A stretch of 5,776 nt of DNA from an uncultured Collinsella sp. (lineage in GTDB: Bacteria > Actinomycetota > Coriobacteriia > Coriobacteriales > Coriobacteriaceae): contig USAX01000122.1 in the NCBI GenBank assembly GCA_900552705.1, positions 1-5,776 of the forward strand, written 5' to 3'. A program made the position numbers and the translations under genes. The notes beneath the pieces were generated by a model. The model saw nothing but the letters and a program-made list of their open reading frames with translations, did no database searches and was not told the origin of the DNA. Position 1 is the stretch's first letter, and the number at the start of each line of letters is the position of its first letter. Shown here piece after piece: positions 1 to 5,393 of this stretch.

Positions 1-119
1 CCGGCCTCCTGGACGTTCCAGTTGATCTGGACACCGGTGGCCTCGACCACGCGGCGCATGGCCTGCGTAATCTCGGGACCGATACCGTCACCGGGAATCA
101 GGACTACATCGTGCGCCAT
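1..119 (-). CDS. Isocitrate/isopropylmalate dehydrogenase family protein, N-terminal fragment
   Basis: This is the first 39 codons of a gene that runs off the low-coordinate edge of the window; the 40th codon begins GG and must be Gly. The product starts MAHDVVLIPGDGIGPEI. The LIPGDGIGPEI block (residues 7-17) is the N-terminal signature of NAD(P)-dependent decarboxylating dehydrogenases acting on isocitrate, 3-isopropylmalate or tartrate, which oxidise and decarboxylate a 2-hydroxyacid in the cytoplasm. The following GVQINWNVQEAG stretch looks more like NAD-dependent isocitrate dehydrogenases than LeuB, but the substrate-determining residues lie outside the window. The ATG is supported by a GAGGAG Shine-Dalgarno at 129-134, nine bases upstream, formed by the last two Glu codons of the preceding gene. 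The gap to that gene is 6 nt, so translation is probably coupled. Family assignment is secure; the exact substrate is open. Confidence 0.88.
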   Translation of the reverse strand, partial: MAHDVVLIPGDGIGPEITQAMRRVVEATGVQINWNVQEA

Positions 120-125
120 AATCTG

Positions 126-824
126 TTACTCCTCGTCTTCGGCGTCGTCAGATTTTTTAACGCTAGCACGCTTCTTCTTTTTGGAGAGATCCAGGCCAAA
201 ACGTTTAACAAGCATTTCGCAAATCTCGCTCGAACGGGCCTTGAGATAGCTGCCCTTACCGTTCTCGGCATCGAACTTAAGGCGCAGCGCAAGCTTCTCG
301 GCAACCTCGGCGTCGATCTCGCCCTGGCAAAACTCGTACAGGCAACCGAGCATGTCGCGATACTCAAGGTCGCCGTGGTAGCACTGGATGGCCTCGTCCA
401 GGATGGGCCAAGCCTCGCGCGAACGCTCGACACTCGTGGCACCCCACACGCACAGCAGGCGGAAGGCGGCATAGCGCAGCGTGGAGGAGATCTCGTCGAA
501 CAGTGCGGTCTCGGCGCCCTCAAAGGCATCGCCCAGCTGCTCGGGGCAGGTGGTGGCGAGCGCCGTCAGGGCATCGAGGGCCTCCCAGCGGGTCTGCGCC
601 TCGGGGCGGTCGAGCGCCTCGATCAGCGCGGACACGCAGGGCACGACGCGCTGCGGATCGCGCTCGGCAAGCAGGTGCAGCACGCGGGCGGCAAACTGGC
701 GGATGCGGCGCGTGGGGCAGCCGAGCTCCTGGACCAGGCGGTCGACGGCGTTCTCGTTCTCCTCTGCCAGCTGGAGCTGTGCCAGCTCCTCGTCGGTGAG
801 CTGTTCGTCTTTATTTTCTGCCAT
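126..824 (-). CDS. HEAT-like helical repeat protein, conserved hypothetical
   Basis: This encodes a 232-residue soluble, all-helical protein with no signal peptide or membrane segment. Residues 1-25 are acidic. From about residue 26 to 130 there are repeated amphipathic helix pairs resembling HEAT/ARM repeats: roughly 26-55 (with RRIRQFAARVLHLLAERDP), 57-92 (VVPCVSALIEAL then RWEALDALTALA) and 97-130 (ALFDEISS then LRYAAFRLLCVWGA). Residues 138-205 continue as helices without a clear repeat. The C-terminus is a basic patch (KKKKRASVKK, 215-224) followed by the acidic end DDAEDEE. HEAT-type folds usually serve as protein-binding scaffolds; no enzymatic motif is visible and no partner can be named. 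AAGAGG at 830-835 lies five bases before the ATG. The gene sits 15 nt after the membrane protein gene and 6 nt before the dehydrogenase gene, in an operon-like arrangement. The reading frame is certain; the function is unknown. Confidence 0.85.
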   Translation of the reverse strand: MAENKDEQLTDEELAQLQLAEENENAVDRLVQELGCPTRRIRQFAARVLHLLAERDPQRVVPCVSALIEALDRPEAQTRWEALDALTALATTCPEQLGDAFEGAETALFDEISSTLRYAAFRLLCVWGATSVERSREAWPILDEAIQCYHGDLEYRDMLGCLYEFCQGEIDAEVAEKLALRLKFDAENGKGSYLKARSSEICEMLVKRFGLDLSKKKKRASVKKSDDAEDEE

Positions 825-839
825 AGTTACCTCTTCTTA

Positions 840-1268
840 CTATTTCTTAGCATGCTTGCCAGCACCCTTGCTGTCATCGGTGACCGAGATGAGCTGTCGG
901 TCGGCCGCGCCATTGCGACGTGCGCGGCGGCGTTCCTCGGCATCGCCCGCGTCGGCGGCGGCGCGGTGAGCCTTGTTGACGTTAAAGACCTCGTCGTGCT
1001 TGCGCCACGGGCCGACGGACTCGCCAAAGCTCATCTTAAGGCCGGCGATAAAGCCGCCGAGCCAACCGATCGGCGCAAACTGCACCAGCGGGAACAGCGA
1101 AAACACCCAGGTCAGTAGGACGACTGCCGCCGCTCCCGCAAAGTTGGCAATCCAGTAGTCGCGCTTGGTGATGACGCGCTTTTCGCACGCCCACTGGCCG
1201 CACAGAAAGCCGATGTAGATCGCAAAGAGAAAGAGCGCCAGCGCAAGCACCACGAACGTCCAGCTCAT
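840..1268 (-). CDS. Small integral membrane protein with basic cytoplasmic tail, unknown function
   Basis: This encodes 142 residues starting MSWTFVVLALALFLFAIYIG. Three hydrophobic segments are visible: about 3-23, 38-60 and 62-78, the last two forming a tight hairpin around Pro60 to Pro66. Between the first two is a short loop with Cys23, Cys28 and the charged run EKRVITKRD. After the last segment comes the soluble stretch FGESVGPWRKHDEVFNVN (81-98) and a strongly basic, probably disordered tail (EERRRARRNG, 111-120; KGAGKHAKK at the end), which by the positive-inside rule should face the cytoplasm. I do not recognise the family. The same frame is open 12 codons further upstream to 1304, but that ATG lies inside the preceding gene's repeat and has no Shine-Dalgarno. 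The ATG at 1268 has GGGGAG eight bases upstream (1277-1282), so it is preferred. The gene follows the upstream stop codon after 5 nt, which suggests translational coupling. Confidence 0.82.
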   Translation of the reverse strand: MSWTFVVLALALFLFAIYIGFLCGQWACEKRVITKRDYWIANFAGAAAVVLLTWVFSLFPLVQFAPIGWLGGFIAGLKMSFGESVGPWRKHDEVFNVNKAHRAAADAGDAEERRRARRNGAADRQLISVTDDSKGAGKHAKK

Positions 1269-1273
1269 GGGCG

Positions 1274-1381
1274 CTACTCCCCGTGATGGTGGCCACAGCA
1301 GCACTCGTGGCCGTCGTCATGACCGTGGCCGCCGCAGCACTCGTGGTCCTCGCCGTGATGGTGGCCGCAACCGCACTCATG
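1274..1381 (-). repeat. Three tandem 36-bp units encoding His-Glu-Cys repeats
   Basis: The end of the dehydrogenase gene consists of three in-frame 36-bp units at 1346-1381, 1310-1345 and 1274-1309. They encode HECGCGHHHGED, HECCGGHGHDDG and HECCCGHHHGE plus the stop codon. Each begins with a CAC or CAT GAG TGC block, and units one and three share a CACCATCAC triple-His block. A more degenerate copy (HEDGCGCGEHGDE, residues 312-324) lies just before them. The exact period points to growth by tandem duplication, followed by drift. In the last unit GGGGAG also acts as the Shine-Dalgarno for the membrane protein gene. Confidence 0.9.
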
Positions 1382-2353
1382 CTCGTCGCCGTGCTCGCCG
1401 CAACCGCAGCCGTCCTCGTGGGCACCGTGCTCCTCGGGGCGATACTGCGACCAGTCCAGACCGGCGGCGATGGCGTCGGCCTCCTCCTTGTAGAGGACCG
1501 TGATGGCCTGGGTGCCCAGCTTGGCGCCACCGATAGCGTCGAGCATGTCGTAGAGCGTAAAGGCCACGTCGGCGCCGGGCAGCGCGAGCTCGCGGTCGTC
1601 GGCGTAAGCAAGGGCCAGGCGCAGGTCCTTAATGAAGTGCTCGACCATAAAACCGGGCTTGTAGTCGCCGTCGAGCGCCTTGGGAGCCAGGCTCTCCATG
1701 GCGCCGGACTTGCCGGTACCGCCCAAGATCATCTGGCGGGTCTTCTCCAGGTCAAGGCCGCTCAGCTCGGCAAATGCCATGGCGTCTGCCATGCCGACCA
1801 TGCAGGCGCCCAGCGACACCTGGTTGGCGAGCTTGGCAGCCTGGCCCTTGCCAGCGCCGTCGAAGCAGCAGATGTTGGCCGCAAAGGTGGCAAGGATGTC
1901 GCGGACTGGGGCGATATCGTTCTCGGTGGCGCCCACGATAGCCGTGAGCGTGCCGGCGATAGCACCAGACTCGCCGCCGGTGACGGGGCAGTCAAACGCC
2001 ATGCGGCCGGAAACCTGGGCGGCCTCGGCAATGTCGCGCGCCAGCTCGGGCGAGCTTGTGGTGAGGTCGATCAGGACCGCGCCGGGCTTAGTGCACGCGA
2101 GCAGGCCGTCGCCCGCCAGGTAGAGCTCCTCGACCTCGGAGGGATAACCCACCATGGTAAAGACGACGTCGGCGTTCGCCACGGCATCTGCCGGCGTATC
2201 GGCCCAAACGGCACCGCGCTCGATAAGCGCGGCGGCCTTGGACTTAGTGCGGTTGTTGACCGTGACGGGATAGCCGGCATCCAGGATGTGGCCGGCAATG
2301 GGGGCACCCATGATTCCGGTGCCGATGAATGCGACGGAGAGCTTGTTTGCCAT
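1274..2353 (-). CDS. Beta-hydroxyacid dehydrogenase (3-hydroxyisobutyrate dehydrogenase-like) with His/Cys-rich C-terminal tail
   Basis: This encodes 359 residues. Residues 5-165 form an N-terminal NAD(P)-binding Rossmann domain with GTGIMG at 11-16, followed by the family substrate motif DCPVTGGESGAIAGTL (121-136). Most relatives have Ser where this protein has Thr125. GKGQAAKLANQ (168-178) supplies the expected catalytic Lys174 and Asn177, and the rest to about 300 is the helical dimerisation domain. The family covers 3-hydroxyisobutyrate dehydrogenase, tartronate semialdehyde reductase (GarR/GlxR) and related NAD(P)-dependent reductases; the substrate cannot be fixed here. Normal members end near residue 290-300. 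This one adds a tail, 309-359, with 14 His, 9 Cys and 14 Gly among 51 residues, ending in three 12-residue units. That tail resembles metal-binding regions of nickel and zinc chaperones, but its role here is inferred. GGAAAGG at 2358-2364 precedes the ATG. The 97-nt gap to the upstream degV-type gene has no terminator and only a weak promoter-like match (CTGGCA, 17 nt, TAATAA). Confidence 0.93.
   Translation of the reverse strand: MANKLSVAFIGTGIMGAPIAGHILDAGYPVTVNNRTKSKAAALIERGAVWADTPADAVANADVVFTMVGYPSEVEELYLAGDGLLACTKPGAVLIDLTTSSPELARDIAEAAQVSGRMAFDCPVTGGESGAIAGTLTAIVGATENDIAPVRDILATFAANICCFDGAGKGQAAKLANQVSLGACMVGMADAMAFAELSGLDLEKTRQMILGGTGKSGAMESLAPKALDGDYKPGFMVEHFIKDLRLALAYADDRELALPGADVAFTLYDMLDAIGGAKLGTQAITVLYKEEADAIAAGLDWSQYRPEEHGAHEDGCGCGEHGDEHECGCGHHHGEDHECCGGHGHDDGHECCCGHHHGE
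1277..1282 (-). promoter_or_regulatory. Ribosome binding site of the membrane protein gene, inside the His/Cys tail
   Basis: GGGGAG (minus strand) lies eight bases before the ATG at 1268. It encodes the final Gly-Glu of the dehydrogenase tail and abuts its TAG stop. The matching codons in the first repeat unit read GGC GAG, so the GGG codon here strengthens the site. It decides the start of the membrane protein at 1268 over the ATG at 1304. Confidence 0.7.
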
Positions 2354-2450
2354 GAAACCTTTCCTTTTGGGTTGGGTGTTATTACCAGGTTGAATACTCG
2401 GTGCCAGCGTTGGGCTGTGAGTCGAGGGCGATTACGGACGCAGCGCTTGC

Positions 2451-3404
2451 CTACTGGCCGCGCACGCGGCGGGCGATGCGGTCGGAAAGCGACGCCTTGT
2501 CGGCGCGGTTCTTACCCCAAAACGCGCAGGCCACCATGCCGGGGCCCACGTGCGAGCCGATGGTAGGACCGACGGAGCTGCGAATGATCGTGACGTCGGC
2601 GCAACCCTCCTCCTTGCGGATGGCGGCTTCGAGCCAGTCGCCGTCCTTCTCGGCATCGGCCGTCATAATGGCGATGGGCATGGTGCGATCGGGCACATAG
2701 TTCTCGCGGAACGACTTGAGGATGGACTTGAGCGCCTTCTTGCGACCGCGGTTGACGCCGATCAGCGACAGCGAGCCGGCCAGGTCGTAGGACAGCTCGG
2801 GTTTGACGTCGAGCTTTGCCGTGAGCTGTGCCGCCGCGGGCGGAATGCGGCCGCCGGCAGCCAGCGCGTCAAAGCTCTCGAGCGTAAAGTAACCGTGGAC
2901 ATAGGTCTTGGCCTCGTTTGCCCAGTCGACCAGCTGCTTGGCGGTCAGTCCCGCCGAACGCTGGCGCACGGCCTCAAGCGCCAAGAGCTCGCCGGTCGCA
3001 CAGGGCAGAGCGTTGTCGACCACGTACAGCTCAAAGTTGGGATACTCGGCGCGCACGGCGTCCGCCGCCTGGCACGCGGAGTTGTAGCTCGACGACAGCG
3101 CCGAGGTAAAGCACAGGTAGACCGTAGGCGTACCCTCTTTGGCGCACTCGGTAAAGAACTCGATATAGCGACCGAGCGACACAGCCGAGGTGGACACGCG
3201 GGCACCGGCGCGCATACGGTCGTAGAACTCCTTGGGTGTGATGCTCGACCAGATGTCGTCCGTGCGCTCTTCGCCATCAATAATGAAGGGGAAACCCAGG
3301 ATATCGACATCGAGGTTCGCGGCGACCTCGGGGCTAAAGTCGCAGCAGGTATCGACGACGATGCGGCAACGGTCCGAATGACCGGCGGATGCGGCCTTGT
3401 CCAT
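2451..3404 (-). CDS. DegV family protein (fatty-acid-binding, FakB-like)
   Basis: This encodes 317 residues from the ATG at 3404. DegV/FakB proteins bind a fatty acid and, in characterised systems, present it to the kinase FakA for phosphorylation before use in phospholipid synthesis. Family landmarks, numbered from this ATG, are: RIVVDTCCDFSPEV near 14-27 (the usual TDSxxDL position, with two Cys here); VSTSAVSLGRYIEFF near 70-84; TSALSSSYNSA at 100-110; ESFDALAAGGRI at 176-187; and the C-terminal VGPTIGSHVGPG at 278-289 with the conserved His-x-Gly-Pro-Gly. Length fits the family, perhaps slightly long because of a short N-terminal extension. A TTG immediately upstream (3407) could also start translation, but AAGGAG at 3413-3418 is eight bases from the ATG and only five from the TTG. 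No fakA-like kinase gene is in the window. The gene begins 18 nt after the T-tract of the hpf terminator, so it probably depends on readthrough or on an internal promoter not recognisable here. Confidence 0.92.
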   Translation of the reverse strand: MDKAASAGHSDRCRIVVDTCCDFSPEVAANLDVDILGFPFIIDGEERTDDIWSSITPKEFYDRMRAGARVSTSAVSLGRYIEFFTECAKEGTPTVYLCFTSALSSSYNSACQAADAVRAEYPNFELYVVDNALPCATGELLALEAVRQRSAGLTAKQLVDWANEAKTYVHGYFTLESFDALAAGGRIPPAAAQLTAKLDVKPELSYDLAGSLSLIGVNRGRKKALKSILKSFRENYVPDRTMPIAIMTADAEKDGDWLEAAIRKEEGCADVTIIRSSVGPTIGSHVGPGMVACAFWGKNRADKASLSDRIARRVRGQ

Positions 3405-3422
3405 CAAAGCGACTCCTTACGT

Positions 3423-3454
3423 AAAAAGGCGGCCACCCGCATGGGATGGCCGCC
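3423..3454 (-). terminator. Intrinsic terminator after hpf
   Basis: On the minus strand, GGCGGCCA pairs with TGGCCGCC (8 bp). The stem is extended by CCC/GGG after a one-base bulge, with an ATGC loop, and is followed directly by TTTTT at 3423-3427. This is a textbook Rho-independent terminator for hpf. It stands immediately before the degV-type gene, whose Shine-Dalgarno starts four bases after the T-tract, so it must also limit any readthrough into that operon. Confidence 0.88.
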
Positions 3455-3457
3455 AGC

Positions 3458-3479
3458 CGTTAACTCATGCAAGTTAACG
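3458..3479 (-). repeat. Perfect 8-bp inverted repeat after the hpf stop codon
   Basis: CGTTAACT and AGTTAACG are perfect complements around a 6-nt TGCATG loop, four bases after the hpf stop and three before the terminator stem. It lacks a T-tract of its own. It could stabilise the 3' end of the hpf message or be a protein-binding palindrome; the arms contain GTTAAC, itself a palindrome. Confidence 0.6.
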
Positions 3480-3483
3480 TATT

Positions 3484-4068
3484 TTACTCGTCAAGTGTTT
3501 CGATGCGGGGCTTGATGATGCCATATCCACCATTCTTACGGTGATACACCACATTGATAAGGCCGGTCGTCGCGTTCTCGAACACGTAGAAGTCGTGACC
3601 GAGCAGATCGGTCTGCACCAGCGCCTGCTCCTCAGTCATCGGAGTGACGTCGATAACCTTCTCGCGGACGAGCAGGTCGTCTTCCTCCTCGGGCAGCAGC
3701 AGGTCGGCCAGATCCTCGACGCGCTCGACCGGCGCGACATCCGCGGCGCTGGCACCGCCCTGGCGGTTGTCCACGACCTTGGTCTTGAACTTGCGCAGCT
3801 GGCGGGTGACCTTATCGGCGGAGAGGTCGATGGCGGCGTACATATCTGCACCGTGCTCAGCAACGCGAATCACCGAACCGCGGGCACGAACCGTAACCTC
3901 GACGATTGCCGGGTTGGGGTTCGAGGGGTTCTTCTCATAGCGAAGTACAACGTCGACCGTCATGGGCTCGATATCGAAAACCTTGAGCGCCTCGCCGATC
4001 TTCTCATCCACATGCGCACGCAGAGCATCGGTTACCGTCGTCTTGCGTCCAGAAACCTTGATATCCAT
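3484..4068 (-). CDS. hpf: Ribosome hibernation promoting factor, long form
   Basis: This encodes 194 residues, typical of long HPF. The protein binds the small ribosomal subunit in the decoding region and, through its C-terminal domain, pairs two ribosomes into inactive 100S dimers in stationary phase or stress. Residues 1-100 are the S30AE/RaiA domain (MDIKVSGRK start; VDVVLRYEKNP; IVEVTVRARGSVIRV; DMYAAIDLSADKVTRQLRKFKTK). Residues 101-133 are an acidic linker (LLLPEEEDDLL). Residues 134-190 are the dimerisation domain with VIDVTPMTEEQALVQTDLLGHDFYVF and the closing NVVYHRKNGGYGIIKP. The frame is open 20 codons further upstream to 4128, but the ATG at 4068 begins exactly at the conserved MDIKVSGR and has GGAG six bases before it (4075-4078). 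It appears monocistronic, between a terminator at 4285 and its own at 3423. I see no convincing sigma-A promoter upstream. Confidence 0.96.
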   Translation of the reverse strand: MDIKVSGRKTTVTDALRAHVDEKIGEALKVFDIEPMTVDVVLRYEKNPSNPNPAIVEVTVRARGSVIRVAEHGADMYAAIDLSADKVTRQLRKFKTKVVDNRQGGASAADVAPVERVEDLADLLLPEEEDDLLVREKVIDVTPMTEEQALVQTDLLGHDFYVFENATTGLINVVYHRKNGGYGIIKPRIETLDE

Positions 4069-4284
4069 ACGTGGCTCCAATCTGCCTCGGGGACTTACTG
4101 TACTGGCTATGTACCCATTGCCGTGCATTTAATCACGCGGATTCCTAAAGACCCGAATAACGATTGCTTGATACCGCATACCGAAGTCTCGCACTTTTCT
4201 GTGGCAAAGTGCGCTATGGGAGGGCGTCGGCGACTTTGTATTTGGTCCCGAAAATTGGCTTTGACCTGCTGGTTTTATAGGGAT
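4069..4284 (-). other. Upstream region of hpf with 8-bp inverted repeat
   Basis: This is 216 nt between the upstream terminator and the hpf start. No ORF here looks real. At 4190-4213 there is a perfect 8-bp inverted repeat (CGCACTTT / AAAGTGCG, 8-nt loop), about 120 nt before the hpf start codon. TTGCCA, a 5/6 match to a -35 box, overlaps its upstream arm, but no acceptable -10 lies 16-18 nt downstream. A weak alternative (GTGATT, 17 nt, TACATA) lies nearer the gene. The promoter is presumably here but cannot be placed. Confidence 0.45.
4190..4213. repeat. Perfect inverted repeat, possible operator or 5'-UTR hairpin
   Basis: The arms CGCACTTT (4190-4197) and AAAGTGCG (4206-4213) are fully complementary and flank TCTGTGGC. 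It sits in the only non-coding DNA upstream of hpf and has no T-tract on either strand, so it is not a terminator. An operator or an RNA hairpin are both possible. Confidence 0.55.
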
Positions 4285-4319
4285 AAAAAAGCCGGGCTCC
4301 CCTATTGGGGAAACCCGGC
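4285..4319 (-). terminator. Intrinsic terminator after the solute-binding lipoprotein gene
   Basis: On the minus strand GCCGGG pairs with CCCGGC, continued by CCCC/GGGG around a short AATA loop with a small asymmetric internal loop, then TTTTTT at 4285-4290. It ends the transcript of the lipoprotein gene, whose stop codon is about 66 nt upstream, and separates it from hpf. Confidence 0.88.
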
Positions 4320-4342
4320 AGTGCGTGTTGAAACCGTGAAGA

Positions 4343-4371
4343 GGTGTCCTTTCCAACGTATAGGAGACACC
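4343..4371 (-). repeat. Bulged hairpin between lipoprotein stop and terminator
   Basis: GGTGTC (4366-4371) pairs with GACACC (4343-4348), continued by TCC/GGA across a three-base bulge. There is no following T-tract. It may protect the 3' end of the message or be incidental. Confidence 0.35.
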
Positions 4372-4385
4372 ACCCCTAGCAATAA

Positions 4386-5393
4386 CTAGCTATTAAGTTT
4401 GTTAATGTCGTCGTCAGTGATGGTGCCTTCCTGGCTGGACGATTTGTCCTCGGAGGATGCGGTCTCATTGTTGGAATCGGAGGACTCGCTGCCGGAGGAC
4501 GTGGTCTCACTGGACTCAGAGTCGCCCGGCTGCACGTTAGCGCCCGAAACCGTCTTAGTGGTGAGGTCGTAGGGAATCTGGCCGTACCAGACGCAGTGAA
4601 CCGCCTCGAGCGTGCCGTCGACCGTGATGTCGTCGAGGGCATCACTCACGGCACGGCACAGTTCGTCATTGGACGAGAGACCCGCAACACCAAGCGTCGA
4701 GGGCGCCTCGAGCGCGCCGACATAGGAGACCTCGCTCATCAGGCGCGCAAGATAGCCGCCGGCTGTGGAGTCGCAGATCACATAGTCGACCTCGCCGGAC
4801 TCGAGCGCCTCAAAGCACTCGTTGATGTTGGAGTAGGTCTTTTGGTTGGCGGTGATGCTCTGCTTAGCAAGCGCCTCCTGCGAGGCCGAGGACATCTGGA
4901 CACCCAGAGTAGACGTGTTAAGGGTATCGGTGGAAACGCTTAGCGACCCACCATCGCTGGTTTTACCGAACACGGAAGCGGCATCGTACAGGCAGGTGCC
5001 GAGCGAGCTAACGTCCCCGTCCGTGGAGTTGATCTCGCCGATAAAGATATCAGCCTTTTTGTCGCCGAGCGCGGAACCTGCCGAGGACGCATCGACAAAG
5101 GCGACCTTAAGGCCCATGCGGCTTGCGAGGGCGCGGGCAGCGTCGACTGCATACCCCGTAAGCTCGCCGTCGGCGCCCTGCATTGCCTGCGGCGCATCGG
5201 AAGTATCGAGGGCGACCGTCAGGGTTCCGGGAGTGACCAGGGCATCGTCCGACACCGTGGGCGTGACGGTCTCGTACTCGATCTGGTCGATCGTGGGAGT
5301 CGTGAACGTAGACAGCGGGTTGAACGCGCATCCGCTCAGGCCCAAAACGGCAATGACCGCTGCGGTCCCAGCACCTAACCGAGCCGCGTGCAT
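4386..5393 (-). CDS. Family-3 extracellular solute-binding lipoprotein (amino-acid ABC transporter type)
   Basis: This encodes 335 residues from the ATG at 5393. Residues 1-21 are a lipoprotein signal peptide (one Arg, hydrophobic core TAAVIAVLG, lipobox LSGC at 19-22), so the mature protein should be lipid-anchored at Cys22 on the outer membrane face. Residues about 54-278 look like a periplasmic-binding-protein fold of the family that captures polar amino acids: TPGTLTVALDTSDAPQ, then DGELTGYAVDAARALASRMG, ADIFIGEI, and ECFEALESGEVDYVICDS in the second lobe. Residues 290-320 are a low-complexity tail with 14 Ser and 8 acidic residues, then ITDDDINKLNS. GAGGGG at 5401-5406, seven bases upstream, favours this start; an in-frame ATG at 5411 (MVRGSL) is a fair alternative. 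The frame stays open to 5759, but the upstream part has no Shine-Dalgarno, poorer codon use and extends past the promoter. No permease or ATPase gene adjoins, so the ligand and partner are unknown. Confidence 0.87.
   Translation of the reverse strand: MHAARLGAGTAAVIAVLGLSGCAFNPLSTFTTPTIDQIEYETVTPTVSDDALVTPGTLTVALDTSDAPQAMQGADGELTGYAVDAARALASRMGLKVAFVDASSAGSALGDKKADIFIGEINSTDGDVSSLGTCLYDAASVFGKTSDGGSLSVSTDTLNTSTLGVQMSSASQEALAKQSITANQKTYSNINECFEALESGEVDYVICDSTAGGYLARLMSEVSYVGALEAPSTLGVAGLSSNDELCRAVSDALDDITVDGTLEAVHCVWYGQIPYDLTTKTVSGANVQPGDSESSETTSSGSESSDSNNETASSEDKSSSQEGTITDDDINKLNS

Noticed and set aside
1269..1304. Earlier start of the membrane protein at 1304.
   Set aside because: It would begin inside the His/Cys repeat without a Shine-Dalgarno, whereas the ATG at 1268 has GGGGAG at good spacing and starts a clean membrane segment.
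1274..1381. Reading the 36-bp repeats as a CRISPR array or other non-coding repeat.
   Set aside because: The units are contiguous with no spacers, stay in frame, and encode a coherent His/Cys pattern ending at the stop codon.
111..3515. Long plus-strand open frames (111-1118, 1283-2566, 2550-3515).
   Set aside because: They lie antisense to well-supported minus-strand genes, show no recognisable domains, and are expected in GC-rich DNA opposite strongly biased coding frames.
4069..4128. Start of hpf at 4128, adding 20 residues.
   Set aside because: The conserved HPF N-terminus begins at the ATG at 4068, which has its own GGAG site; the extension has no family similarity.
4261..4289. Plus-strand TTGACC, 17 nt, TAAAAA promoter-like sequence.
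   Set aside because: TAAAAA is mostly the complement of the terminator T-tract. It would transcribe straight into the hairpin, and no plus-strand gene follows.
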